From positions 1,685,001 through 1,749,000 of the forward strand of contig NZ_CP060780.1 in NCBI RefSeq assembly GCF_014489495.1: a stretch of 64,000 bases of DNA, given 5' to 3'. Below are positions 1-9,237 of the stretch, piece by piece; position 1 is the stretch's first letter; every line of letters begins with the position of its first letter. Position numbers and translations under genes: made by a program. The DNA is from Sphingomonas daechungensis. Lineage in GTDB: Bacteria > Pseudomonadota > Alphaproteobacteria > Sphingomonadales > Sphingomonadaceae. Under the pieces are notes generated by a model. It saw only the letters and a list, made by a program, of their open reading frames with translations. It did not search any database and was not told the DNA's origin.

Positions 1-498
1 CTTGATCGCGATGTCGCGGGCGAGCTCGATGTGCTGCTTCTGATCTTCTCCCACTGGCACGTGCGTTGCCCGGTAGAGGAGAACATCCGCCGCCTGCAGG
101 ACCGGGTAAGTGTAGAGGCCGACACTGGCGCCTTCGCGCGACTTTCCGGTCTTGTCCTTGAACTGCGTCATGCGGTTCAGCCAGCCGACCCGAGCGGTGC
201 ACTGAAGAATCCAGGCAAGCTCGGGATGGGCGGGGATCGCGCTCTGCTGGAAGAGGATCGACTTCTTAGGATCGATCCCGCTGGCAATCAGCGCTGCCGC
301 CATCTCGCGAACGTTTGAACGGAGCTCGGCTGGCGCAACGTCGATGGTGAGTGCGTGAAGATCGGCGAGAAAGAACAGGCACTCGGCCTCATCCTGCATC
401 CTGACCCAGCGAAGGATGGCGCCGAGAAGGTTGCCGAGGTGAAGCCCGCCGGTCGGCTGGATACCGGAAACGACGCGCATGCTGGGGTTAGCCGACAT
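1..498 (-). CDS. trpS: Tryptophanyl-tRNA synthetase, N-terminal part (runs off the window edge)
   Basis: Charges tRNA-Trp with tryptophan in the cytoplasm (class I aminoacyl-tRNA synthetase). The reverse strand gives 166 codons. The start reads [20 protein letters not shown], followed by the class I nucleotide-binding signature in the TGGLHLGN form. Then come [10 protein letters not shown] and, near the end, the typical [16 protein letters not shown] segment. The C-terminal half with the KMSKS loop lies outside the window. I chose the ATG at 498; a second in-frame ATG at 480 would remove six residues. No strong Shine-Dalgarno is visible before either. It sits 33 bases downstream of murJ on the same strand, so the two are probably co-transcribed. 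Family assignment is secure; only the exact start is uncertain. Confidence 0.95.
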   Translation of the reverse strand, partial: MSANPSMRVVSGIQPTGGLHLGNLLGAILRWVRMQDEAECLFFLADLHALTIDVAPAELRSNVREMAAALIASGIDPKKSILFQQSAIPAHPELAWILQCTARVGWLNRMTQFKDKTGKSREGASVGLYTYPVLQAADVLLYRATHVPVGEDQKQHIELARDIAIK

Positions 499-531
499 CG
501 GTGTACGGTCTACTGCGGCGGAACAAGGATT

Positions 532-2046
532 TCAGTTCCTCGCGGTCGGTGCCCCGAGGAACCACACCGCCGGGAAGTAGACCGCCATGCCGCCACCGAC
601 GAGCGCGACGACGCCCGCAAGGCGCTTCACGACCGTACCGTCGAACCAGCCGCCGAGAACCATTCGGATGCCGTACAGAGCCGCGACCATGAGAGCGCCG
701 GCGATAAGCTGGCGAATGATGCGGCTAGCGAGCCAGCCTTCGATCCGGAAATGCCCGCGCCGATGGAGGATCACGTAGAGGATCAGGCAGTTGAGCCACG
801 AGGTAATCGCGATCGCGGAGGCAAGGCCGGCAATGCCGAATGGCGGGATCAGGACGAAATTGAGGACAACGGTCGCGATCAGGACGAAGACAGCAATCTT
901 CACTGGCGTTGCCGTGTCTTGCCGAGCGTAAAAGCCGGGCGTCAGGACCTTGACGAGCACATAAGCCGGCAAGCCAAGCACGATGATCGACAGCGTCAGC
1001 GCCGTCAGCCGAGCATCCTCCGGCGTGAACTTGCCGCCCTGGAAGAGCGCCGACACCAGGGGAAGAGCGCTCACCGCAAGAGCGAGGGCCGCGGGAAGGC
1101 AGAGCAGCATGGCGAGCTCCGCCGCTTGTCCTTGGACCTTCGCCGCTTTCTCGGGCTCGTTGGCGCCGACATATTTGCTCACCTGCGGCAGGATCGCAGT
1201 TCCCAGAGCCGCACCGATCACGCCGAGCGGAAGCTGGTTGAGGCGGTCGGCATAGTTGAAATAGCTCATCGCCCCGGTCCCGATGCGCGTCAGGAAGAAC
1301 GTGTCGATGAAGGCGCTGATCTGATAGACGCCCGCCCCCAAAGTCGCCGGAATGACGACCCGGACAAACTGGCGGACGCCGGGAGTCATCCTCGGCCGCC
1401 GAAGCTTCAGCACCACGCCGGCTCGCTTGCAGGCCGTCAGGAGCAGCGCGAGCTGCATCATGCCGCCGACAGTGACGGCGACAGCAAGCGCGTAGGCGGT
1501 GGTCGTTCCGCCCTGCGGCACGAAGATCAGCGCCGTGAGCATCGCGAGATTGAGCAAGGCGGGAGCAAAGGCCGCCGCGGTGAACCGCGAGAGGCTGTTG
1601 AGGATGCCCGAAAACAGGGAAACGAGGCTGATCAGCAGCAGGTAGGGGAAGGTCAGGCGAGTGAGGAACGTCGCCAGCCACAATTCCTGCCCGTGATAGC
1701 CCGAGATCAGGAACACGAACGGTCCCATGATGATCTCGAAGACGAGGGTGAAGAGGATCAGGGTCGGGAGAAAGATCGCCAGCACTTCCTCGCTGAACTT
1801 CTTCGCCTCTACCTCGCCGTTCTCACCCTGCAGCCGCTGGCTGTAGAGCGGGACGAAGCCGGCCGAAAAGGCGCCTTCACCGAACAGACGGCGAAAAGTG
1901 TTGGGAAGCCGGAACGCGACGAAAAAGGCGTCCGCCTGCCAGCTTGCGCCCATGACGCGAGACATCAGCATCTCGCGCGCGAAGCCCGCAATGCGGCTGA
2001 CCAGGGTCAGCCCGCCGATTGTTCCAGTTGCCTTGAGCAGGTTCAT
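532..2046 (-). CDS. murJ: Lipid II flippase MurJ (MviN family)
   Basis: Flips the peptidoglycan precursor lipid II across the inner membrane. The protein is 504 residues, the usual length for the family (about 510), and is intact. It begins MNLLKATGTIGGLTLVSRIA and carries the diagnostic N-terminal stretch with AREMLMSRVMGAS and FRLPNTFRRLFGEGAF. Hydrophobic helices fill the whole length, consistent with 14 membrane segments of the MOP exporter fold. The ATG at 2046 lies 28 bases downstream of the secB stop, and trpS follows 33 bases after the murJ stop, so secB-murJ-trpS form a likely leftward operon. Nothing unusual is seen in the gene. Confidence 0.96.
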   Translation of the reverse strand: MNLLKATGTIGGLTLVSRIAGFAREMLMSRVMGASWQADAFFVAFRLPNTFRRLFGEGAFSAGFVPLYSQRLQGENGEVEAKKFSEEVLAIFLPTLILFTLVFEIIMGPFVFLISGYHGQELWLATFLTRLTFPYLLLISLVSLFSGILNSLSRFTAAAFAPALLNLAMLTALIFVPQGGTTTAYALAVAVTVGGMMQLALLLTACKRAGVVLKLRRPRMTPGVRQFVRVVIPATLGAGVYQISAFIDTFFLTRIGTGAMSYFNYADRLNQLPLGVIGAALGTAILPQVSKYVGANEPEKAAKVQGQAAELAMLLCLPAALALAVSALPLVSALFQGGKFTPEDARLTALTLSIIVLGLPAYVLVKVLTPGFYARQDTATPVKIAVFVLIATVVLNFVLIPPFGIAGLASAIAITSWLNCLILYVILHRRGHFRIEGWLASRIIRQLIAGALMVAALYGIRMVLGGWFDGTVVKRLAGVVALVGGGMAVYFPAVWFLGAPTARN

Positions 2047-2074
2047 GACGCGATCCCGCTTCGGTCAGGCGCGA

Positions 2075-2617
2075 TTACGCCTGGCCCTCGTCGGGCGACG
2101 GGGCCGGCTCCGCCGGAGCGGCCTCGCCGCTGCCGTTAGCCTCACCTTCCTGGGCTGCCTGCAGTTGCGCGAGGTACGCGGCCCCAAAATCGATGCCGTC
2201 CAGAAGCAGCGGCGGGAAACCGGCGTTCTGCGTCGACTCCGCAATGATCTGGCGGGCGAACGGGAACAGCAGGCGAGGGGCCTCGACGAGGAGGAACGGC
2301 CCAAGCGCTTCTTCCGGGAAGTTGCGAAGTCCGAACAGGCCGCCGTAGCTGAGCTCGATCATGAACTGGACGCCGCTGTCGGAACGTGCGGAGACGTCGA
2401 GCTTGATCACCACCTCATGAACGTCGTCCGAAACGCGATCGACATTGATGTTGAACTGAACGTCGACGCGCGGCTGGTCCTGCCACTGGAACACATGCGG
2501 CGCATTTGGATTCTCAATCGAAAGGTCTTTGATGTATTGCGCAAGGGTCGCGGCCTGCGGGCCAAGGTTCTGGTCCCCGGAGCCGTTGCCGGGTGTAAGC
2601 GTATCCTGATCGGCCAT
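2075..2617 (-). CDS. secB: Protein-export chaperone SecB
   Basis: Holds unfolded preproteins in the cytoplasm and delivers them to SecA. It is 180 residues, slightly longer than the E. coli protein because of a flexible N-terminus (first ~20 residues, Gly/Asn/Gln-rich) and an Ala/Glu/Pro-rich tail after about residue 155. The SecB core is recognisable from QYIKDLSIENPNAP, VDVQFNINVDRV and LLFPFARQIIAESTQNAGFP, the last being the conserved C-terminal segment. It is divergent from the Tim44-like gene, with 185 bases between their starts. Start ATG at 2617. Confidence 0.95.
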   Translation of the reverse strand: MADQDTLTPGNGSGDQNLGPQAATLAQYIKDLSIENPNAPHVFQWQDQPRVDVQFNINVDRVSDDVHEVVIKLDVSARSDSGVQFMIELSYGGLFGLRNFPEEALGPFLLVEAPRLLFPFARQIIAESTQNAGFPPLLLDGIDFGAAYLAQLQAAQEGEANGSGEAAPAEPAPSPDEGQA

Positions 2618-2740
2618 TGTGTTCTTCGCCTTGATCGATTTGGGAGTTGCGGACCCTGTTTGGACCCGTGCGCGTTTGCGGTTGGCCGACTAGCAGTCGC
2701 CCATCGGGCGCGCAATGGCGACGGCATGGCGATGCGGGCT

Positions 2741-2769
2741 TTGAATTGAAAGGTTTCGCGCACTATGTT
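2741..2769 (+). promoter_or_regulatory. Candidate sigma-70 promoter of the Tim44-like/mltA/smr operon
   Basis: TTGAAT at 2741-2746, a 17-base spacer, then TATGTT at 2764-2769. It lies in the divergent gap between secB and the Tim44-like gene, about 34 bases before the probable start codon. Spacing and sequence fit a housekeeping promoter. No start site has been measured. Confidence 0.45.
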
Positions 2770-2802
2770 CGTGCTAAGATTTGAAGGATCGGACTCGAAG
2801 CT

Positions 2803-3455
2803 TTGACTGTGATCATCATCCTGGCTCTGGTGGCATTGTTCATCGGTCTGCGGCTCTACAGTGTGCTGGGTGAGCGCACGGGACATGAGCAGCAGCCGAT
2901 TCTGAAGCCTGCCGATCCTGAGGCTATGGTCGAGCCGCGGGTGACCCAGCCCTCGGTCCTGCAGCCGTCGTCGACCGATGCTGGCGACCTTGCCTATCTG
3001 CCAACCGCGGGCCGGGCGTGCGCGCCTTGCTCGCGGCTGATCAGACATTCGACGTCGCGAAGTTCCTCGAGGGCGCGAAGTCCGCCTACCAGATCGTGCT
3101 CGGAGCCTTCTGGAAGGGCGATGCGAATGCGCTGCGCCCCTATGTCGACGACCATGTTTACGAGACGTTTTCGTCTGCCATCGAGCAGCGTGAGAAGGAC
3201 GGACTCGTCCTCGACAACAGGCTAGTCAACGTTGAGCAGACCCTCATCACCGAGGCATCGGCCGATCACGATCTTGCGGTTGTCACGGTTCGGTTCGAAG
3301 CCGACATTGCGGCGGTCACTCGCAACAAGGATGGCGAAGTTGTCGCCGGCTCGCTCAGCGACGCGGTGCAGACCCGCGACCTGTGGACTTTCCGTCGGAA
3401 GATCGGTTCTCGCGATCCCAACTGGCTTCTGATCGAGACCGACGAGGAAGAGTGA
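2803..3455 (+). CDS. Tim44-like domain membrane protein (frame break near 3009-3016)
   Basis: Bacterial relative of the mitochondrial Tim44 C-terminal domain; in alphaproteobacteria it is thought to act at the inner membrane in protein trafficking, but its role is not firmly known. The first ~17 residues form one membrane helix (VIIILALVALFIGL), followed by a Pro-rich linker. The Tim44-like domain follows (FLEGAKSAYQIVLGAFWKGD ... LWTFRRKIGSRDPNWLLIET). The frame changes by one base near 3009-3016, where adding one G in the GGG runs reads PTAGPGVRALLAAD through into the domain; corrected length 217 residues. The start is TTG 2803 (alternative GTG 2809). The stop overlaps the mltA start as GTGA, indicating translational coupling. 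Confidence 0.82.
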
Positions 3456-4639
3456 CCCGCGCCGCAAGAGCGGTTGCGCTCGCGACTTTCATCTTCCTGT
3501 CAGCTTGCGCGACGCGGCCAGTCCCGGCTCCAACGCAGCCTGCACCAGCGCCCGTCCCAAGGCCCGTTCCTCCGCCCGCGCCGCTTGCCCCGCCGCCGCC
3601 TGCTAACGCCATTGCAGCGGGCATCAGTCTGGCGGCCGCGCCGCAATTTGTCACACAGATGGACGCGAGCCGGGCTTTCAAGGCTTTCCGAGCGAGCTGT
3701 CCGGCGCTTCTACGCCGTCAGGATCAATCTGGCCTGACGTCAGGTGCTGCCTGGGCCGCGGTTTGCACTGAAGCGAGCGCAGTTGCGCCGGAAGCCGCCG
3801 GCGCGTTCTTCCGCGATCGCTTTGACTGGATCTCGGTCGGCGGCGGCAAGGCCTTCGCAACCGGCTATTACGAGCCGGAAATCGCCGGATCGCGGTCGCC
3901 GCTGCCCGGCTACGTTCCCATCCATGGTATACCGCGGGACCTGACACGCTGCACTCGCCTGGATGGCCAGACCGGACGCGGCCGAGTCGACGAGACAGGC
4001 ACCTGCGTTCTCTATTTCACGCGGCCCGAAATTGAGGACGGAGCGATTGCCGACCGCGCACCGATCCTTGCCTGGGCGGCCGACAACGTCGACCTGTTTT
4101 TCCTAGAAATTCAGGGATCAGGCCGCGTCCGTTTCCCTGACGGGACAGTCATGCGGCTCGGCTATGCGAACCAGAACGGCCGTGATTATGTGGCCATCGG
4201 GCGTCTCCTCCGCGAGCGCGGCATCTTGCCACCGGGCGGGGCCAACATGCAGGCGATCAAGGACTGGATGCGCGCGAACCCCGATCAGGGCCGCCAGCTC
4301 ATGCGCGAGAATCTGTCCTACATCTTCTTTCGGGAGTTGACGGGACCGGGGCCATTGGGCGCCATGAACGTTCCCGTCTCGCCCAAGGCGACGGTGGCGG
4401 CCGACCCCAGGTTCGTCCCGCTCGGCGCTCCGGTGTTTCTAGCGATGGATCGGCCGGAGGCTTACGGTTTCTGGGTCGCGCAGGATACCGGCGGTGCCAT
4501 CAAGGGGGCCAATCGCTTCGATACATTCTGGGGCGCGGGAGAGGACGCCACGCGCATCGCCGGCGGCATGTCCGCCAACGGCGTCGCCTGGGTCCTGGTG
4601 CCAAAGGGCACCGTGAATGGCGCGACCGCTCAGCCCTGA
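3452..4639 (+). CDS. mltA: Membrane-bound lytic murein transglycosylase A
   Basis: Cleaves the glycan strands of peptidoglycan, leaving 1,6-anhydro-MurNAc ends, and is anchored in the outer membrane as a lipoprotein. The 395-residue protein starts at GTG 3452, overlapping the upstream TGA (GTGA). It has a lipoprotein signal peptide with lipobox LSAC at about residues 17-20, then a Pro-rich linker. The MltA barrel domain (GYYEPEIAGS, LFFLEIQGSGRVRFPDG, YANQNGRDY) is followed by the 3D domain (ATVAADPRFVPLGAPVF, WVAQDTGGAIKG, FWGAG), which carries the catalytic Asp. Intact. The smr gene starts 23 bases inside its 3' end. Confidence 0.93.
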   Translation: MTRAARAVALATFIFLSACATRPVPAPTQPAPAPVPRPVPPPAPLAPPPPANAIAAGISLAAAPQFVTQMDASRAFKAFRASCPALLRRQDQSGLTSGAAWAAVCTEASAVAPEAAGAFFRDRFDWISVGGGKAFATGYYEPEIAGSRSPLPGYVPIHGIPRDLTRCTRLDGQTGRGRVDETGTCVLYFTRPEIEDGAIADRAPILAWAADNVDLFFLEIQGSGRVRFPDGTVMRLGYANQNGRDYVAIGRLLRERGILPPGGANMQAIKDWMRANPDQGRQLMRENLSYIFFRELTGPGPLGAMNVPVSPKATVAADPRFVPLGAPVFLAMDRPEAYGFWVAQDTGGAIKGANRFDTFWGAGEDATRIAGGMSANGVAWVLVPKGTVNGATAQP

Positions 4640-5156
4640 TGAGGCCGAGCTTTGGGCTCGTGTCACCGCCACGATCCGACCGCTATCGCGCGAGCCGCTC
4701 AAGTCGTCCTCTACCCAAATAGAAGAGCTGCCGAGCGCCGTGGAGGGGATGACACCCATCGCCACGACCAAGCTGAAGCCGCCAGCCCGGGAGAACCGGT
4801 CCCCTCAGCCGCCGCAGCCCGGTAGGACACTCGACGGAACATGGGATCGCAAGCTGCGCTCCGGATCGGTTCAACCCGACCGGATTGTCGACCTTCACGG
4901 CCTCAATCTGGACCAGGCCTGGAGCGCGATCGACGTGGCGTTGGAACGTGCCGAGGCTGCCGGCGATCGCGTCCTTTTGTTAATAACTGGGCACCATCGC
5001 CCAGGTGAACCGCCGGTCGCTCGCGGACGGATTCGGGCGGCAGTCCACGACTGGCTCGCGGCATCGCGTCACGCAGGGAGAATTGCGGCCGTTCGTGGGG
5101 CTCATCGGCGTCACGGCGGAGGCGGCAGCCTCTATCTCGTCCTTCGAAAACGGTAA
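4617..5156 (+). CDS. Smr/MutS2-type domain protein
   Basis: Small protein of 179 residues with a C-terminal Smr domain, a fold related to the MutS2 C-terminus that acts on nucleic acid as an endonuclease or RNA-processing module. Visible motifs are the DLHGLNLDQA signature (about residues 90-99) and the LLLITGHHR strand, with GGGGSLYLVLRKR at the end. The usual TGKG loop reads TGHH here. The N-terminal half is charged and Pro-rich with no recognisable domain. Start ATG 4617 lies inside mltA, so translation is likely coupled to it. The gene order Tim44-like, mltA, smr is common in alphaproteobacteria. Specific substrate unknown. Confidence 0.88.
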   Translation: MARPLSPDEAELWARVTATIRPLSREPLKSSSTQIEELPSAVEGMTPIATTKLKPPARENRSPQPPQPGRTLDGTWDRKLRSGSVQPDRIVDLHGLNLDQAWSAIDVALERAEAAGDRVLLLITGHHRPGEPPVARGRIRAAVHDWLAASRHAGRIAAVRGAHRRHGGGGSLYLVLRKR

Positions 5157-5241
5157 CTCGTTCACTGCACACTTTTTTAACCGTGCCCGTTTAGGACTCG
5201 CTGAACGGCAATCGGCCGTCTCGAGGCACGCGACCATCTTC

Positions 5242-6919
5242 ATGAAGGCAGGCTCGGCTCAGAAGTTCAGCAACGCCCTGCTTTCGGGCGCGGCGGGGTT
5301 CGCCTCCTTCATATTTTCGCTGTGCGCCTTCCTCTACATCACCAACTTCAACGACCAGATCGTCGCGTCGGTCGTCGCCGGCGCCTTCTGCTTGCTGATC
5401 TGTTACATCGCGTCGGAGCGTCCCAACAGCGAAAGTGCTCGCGCGCTAACCGCCTTGGGGATCGCCTGCTGGCCGTTGAAGGCGGCGACCTGATTTCACC
5501 GCCGCCGGCAATCGTTCGTCGCAACATGCCGAAGCTTGCCGCAGCCGTGGATACCCTTTTCGCGGAGGTGCGATCCTCGATCGAGAACGCCCAGGCGCTC
5601 GGCATGTATGATCCGGTGACGTCGCTGCCGAACCGGCTTCATTTCCGCTCCGAGGCGGACAAGCTGCTTTGTGACGTCGGTCCGGACAAAAGCTGCGCAA
5701 TGCTGTTCGTGGACCTCGATCGCTTCAAGATGGTCAATGACAGCCTTGGTCACGCTCGCGGCGACCAACTCCTGATCATGGTGGCCAATCGCCTGCGCGT
5801 GGTGGTCACTGCCGAAATTGCCGAGACGGCTTGCAAGAGACCGCTGCTGGCGCGTCTTGCCGGCGACGAGTTCACCTTGTTCTTTCCCGACATTGCGTCG
5901 ACTGCGGATGTCGAACGAATTGCACGGCGCATCGTCGTGGCGATCTCGGAGCCGTTTGAGCTTTACGGCCATAGCGTCGACATCGGCGCTTCGATCGGCG
6001 TCGCGCTCAACCCCGATCACGGGACGACCGTCGAATCCCTCATGCGAGCGGCGGACATTGCCATGTACCGTGCAAAGGCGCTCGGCGGGGGCAGCACTGC
6101 CTGTTCGATGACGAGCTCGCCGCCGAACATCAGCGCAAGATCGATATGGAAAAGGCGCTCACGGAGGCTGTCCAGCGCGGCGAGTTCGTGCTGGCTTATC
6201 AGCCGCAGCTTAGCCTGGTGACCGGCGAGCTCGTCGGTACCGAGGCGCTCTTGCGTTGGAATCACCCGCGCGATGGCCTGTGCCTGCCGGGATTGTTCAT
6301 TCCGATTGCGGAGAGCACTGGCCTGATTTCCGAGATAGGCGACTGGGTTATCGGCGAAGTCGCCGCAACGCTCGGCAGTTGGCACCGTGAGGGTTTCGAT
6401 CGCAGGGTCGCGTTCAATGTCAGTCCGCGGCAGCTCGACCGCGCAGACTTTTTCGACCGCTTGCGCCAAGCCTTCGCCGAGAACCACGTTCCGCTTTCGT
6501 TGGTCGAACTCGAGTTCACCGAAACAGCGGCGATGCGCGCAAGCGATACCGTCGTTGCGGAAATCGCGTCGCTCCGCGAGGATGGCGTGCGCATCGCGAT
6601 TGACGACTTCGGAACGGGTTATTCGAACTTTGCCCGCTTGCAGAAGCTTCCACTGGACCGCGTCAAGTTGGACCCGTCGTTGATCGTCGACATCGAGGAG
6701 TCCGACAAGGCGAGGGTGATGGTTCAGGCCGTTATGCAACTGATCCAGGGCGTCGAATGCGAGATTGTCGCCGAGGCCGTGGAGACATCCGCCCAGGCCG
6801 ACATATTGCGTGCCATGGGTTGCCACACCATCCAGGGTTACGTGTTCGCTGAGCCGATGTTCGAAACCGAATATCTGGCGTGGACACGCGATGCCGCTCC
6901 GTCGCGCTCGGTCGCCTGA
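5242..6919 (+). CDS. Membrane GGDEF-EAL protein (two frame breaks)
   Basis: Probable cyclic-di-GMP turnover enzyme. Corrected length is 559 residues. Two hydrophobic helices lie near residues 14-60, followed by a short coiled linker. The GGDEF domain starts near residue 122 (YDPVTSLPNRLHFR, FVDLDRFKMVND), and its active loop reads AGDEF, a common functional variant. The EAL domain starts near residue 320. Its catalytic set is complete: EALLRW, FNVSPRQL, EFTET, DDFGTGYS and VKLD. The frame slips at G-runs 5457-5460 and 6087-6091; adding one G at each joins all three parts. Start ATG 5242. With all EAL residues present it could act as a phosphodiesterase; cyclase activity is possible. Confidence 0.88.
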
Positions 6920-7045
6920 CCACCCCGCTCTCCGCACACCGCTGTTGCCTGAATGCCACGTTGGCGTGCGTTGCGGCACGCGCGGGTACCCACAATCTAA
7001 ATTTATGTTAATCTTATCGCCGGGTTAACGGGGAAAGGGGTGTCC

Positions 7046-7629
7046 ATGAAGGGCGCTTTTCTGAAAGCGGTGGCTGCCGCTTGTCTTGCTTTGAGCGGTA
7101 CGGTGGCGAGTGCCACGGACTTCATCTTCACGTTTGGATCCGACCTGACCGATCCCAACGTCATGGGAACTGGCGCCGTCTCCGGGACGGTCACCGGGCG
7201 GATCGTCGGACTCACCGACAATGCAACGTCCAGCGCGCAGTCGGTCTTCATCGACAGCTTTTCACCGAATGCGGGCGCCTCCGTCCCGTGGATGCGAGGC
7301 TGTGGTTTTCTCAGTTCGAGAACAGCTTCACCGTGCAGAACGGCGTCATCACCTCTGCCGTCTTCCATGCGGACAATGATTTCAGCGCGTCCCTGGATCG
7401 GCTTTACATCAACGTCCCGATCTACGGTGCCGGCGGCACGAATTACGCCTCGGTGGGCTCGAATAACTCGACTTCGGTCTGGAATAACCAGGGCCTGTTC
7501 GGGATCACGTTCACGCGCATCGACACTGCCGTGCCGGAGCCTGCAACGTGGATGATGATGCTGATCGGCTTCGGGGCAATCGGTTTTGCGGCCCGGAGGT
7601 CTCGCGTCCGCGCGCTAGGCCTGGCCTAG
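7046..7629 (+). CDS. PEP-CTERM sorted exported protein (one frame break)
   Basis: Exported protein of 194 corrected residues with unknown specific function. It has a signal peptide (AVAAACLALSGTVASA) and an all-beta-looking, Asn/Ser/Gly-rich body. It ends in a PEP-CTERM signal: VPEPATWMMMLIGFGAIGFA followed by AARRSR, the pattern cut by an exosortase. The frame slips at CCC 7285-7287; adding one C reads ASVPVDARLWFSQFENSF. ATG 7046 has a good Shine-Dalgarno (AAAGGGG at 7034-7040, five bases away); an upstream GTG at 7040 is less likely. The 3' end overlaps dapE tail-to-tail by 15 bases. No exosortase is seen in this window. Confidence 0.82.
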
Positions 7630-8743
7630 CACCTTCTCCAGCGCGCGTTGGTATATGCGCGATAGCTGGTAAACGTCGTCCACGGCTGCGCTTTCGTTGA
7701 GCTTGTGCATCGTCGCGTTCGGAAGTCCGAAATCGACGACCGGGCACAGCTCGATCAGGAAGCGCCCGTCGGACGTGCCTCCCGAGGTCGACAGTTCCGG
7801 CGTGATGCCGGTCTCTTCCTCGATCGCAGCGACGATCACGTCGTAGAGTTGGCCGGGCGGGGTTAGGAAAGCCTCGCCGGAGATACGTGCTCGAACGGCC
7901 GAGCCTGGGGCTTCGCGTTCCGCGATCTCTTCGACCATCCGCACCAGAGCCTCCCGCGCTGCATGTTGTTGAAGCGGATGTTGAGCTGGGCAGTCCCTGT
8001 CGCCGGGATGACGTTGCTCGCCTGCGTCGGGGTGCTGATCGCCGTGAATTCCAGATTGGATGGCGGGAAGGCGTCAGTGCCATCGTCGAGGTGGATTGCA
8101 TCGAGCGCCGCCACGACCCGCGCCAGCTTCGGAATCGGATTGTCGGCACGGTGCGGATAGGCAACGTGTCCCTGGGTGCCGGGCACGTCGATCCACATGT
8201 TGACCGATCCGCGCCGCCCGATCTTGACCGTATCGCCAAGACGATCGACCGAAGTCGGCTCGCCGATCAGGATCATGTCGGGCTTGATCGACCATTCCTT
8301 CAGCCAATCGATGATCCGCGGCGTCCCGTACGTCGCATACCCTTCCTCGTCGCCGGTGATGAGCAGGGAAATGGTCCCGCCTGCTGCATCGGTGCGGGAG
8401 ACGGCAGCGACGAAGGCCGCAATGGCGCATTTCATATCGGCAGCGCCGCGGCCGGTCATCACGCCATTATCGATGACGGTTTCGAACGGATCGGTGGCCC
8501 AGCCATCGCCCGGAGGAACGACGTCGAGGTGCCCGGCAAAACCGAAGTGTGGGCCGCCGCCGCCGCGTATGGCAACCATGTTCTCGGTCGGGCCGTCGGG
8601 CGGCTCTCCAAGCGTGAAACGATGAACGGTGAATCCGAGCGGCGTCAAAGCCCTTCCAGTACGTCGAAGACTTCGCCGCGCGCCGGGGTCACGCTTGCGC
8701 AGTTGATTAGGTCCCGCGCAAGCGCGATTGGATCGACTGACAT
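7615..8743 (-). CDS. dapE: Succinyl-diaminopimelate desuccinylase (two frame breaks)
   Basis: Removes succinate from N-succinyl-LL-diaminopimelate in lysine and peptidoglycan precursor synthesis; zinc-dependent M20 family. Corrected length 376 residues, exactly typical for DapE. It starts MSVDPIALARDLINCASVTP. Metal and active-site motifs are present: GFAGHLDVVPPGD, GRGAADMK, LLITGDEEG and the dimer-domain GRRGSVNMWI. The frame slips at CCC 8651-8653 (should read VLEGALTPLGF) and CCC 7953-7955 (should read NNMQRGEALVRMVEE). The ATG at 8743 is supported by homology of the N-terminus. It is divergent from the cupin gene; the starts are 27 bases apart. Confidence 0.9.
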
Positions 8744-8770
8744 TTCGCTGGCGTAGCAAAGGAGCGAGGC

Positions 8771-9237
8771 ATGCCAAGATCGACCTTGAATCCATCGAGC
8801 AGGTCAATCGCACGGGCTATCCGCCGCCGTTCGACAAGGAGCTTGCGGGCCGCTGGTATCGACGCCTTGCCCCAGCAACGGGCCTGACCGACTTCGGCGT
8901 GAGCCACGTGACTCTCAAGCCCGGTGCTTGGTCGAGCCAGCGTCACTGGCACAATGGCGAGGACGAGTTCGTCGTCATGCTTTCGGGCGAGGCCGTTCTC
9001 GTCGAGAACGAGGGGCGGACGAAGCTCCGTGCTGGGGACCTCGCGGCCTGGCCTAAGGGAACCGGGATCGGCCACCATTTGATCAACGAAAGCGGCGAAG
9101 ACTGCAGCTTCCTCGCGTTCGGAGGCGGCACCAACACTGGCGGCGGCTATTCCGACATTGACCTGATCTTCACGCCCGAAGGCACCTACGCCCACAAGGA
9201 CGGCATGCCCTATCCGGATACGAAGCGTCCGGCCTAG
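8771..9237 (+). CDS. Cupin-fold protein (base missing in codon 2)
   Basis: Single-domain cupin of 155 corrected residues, function unknown. Cupin motif 1 is visible as HWHNGEDEFVVMLSGEA (metal-ligand His and Glu), then GDLAAWPKGTGIGHHLIN as motif 2. The reading frame of the body runs upstream without a good start. The ATG at 8771 has an excellent Shine-Dalgarno (GGAG at 8761-8764) but is one base out of frame. Adding one C at 8774-8775 gives MPKIDLESIEQVNRTG and restores the gene, so I take this as the true start. It shares the tetranucleotide CTAG with the convergent GST gene, each using it as its stop. Confidence 0.82.

Noticed and set aside
355..2139. A 594-codon open frame on the plus strand opposite murJ
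   Set aside because: Composition is Arg/Asp/Glu/Gln-rich with no domain; it is the antisense shadow of an intact GC-rich MurJ gene.
5242..6919. Programmed frameshifting in the GGDEF-EAL gene or rnj
   Set aside because: No slippery heptamer with a stimulatory structure was evident, and the lesions match the window-wide G/C-run losses.
7005..7032. CtrA-type TTAA-N7-TTAA operator upstream of the PEP-CTERM gene
   Set aside because: Two TTAA copies are present, but the spacing is about 13 bases, not seven.
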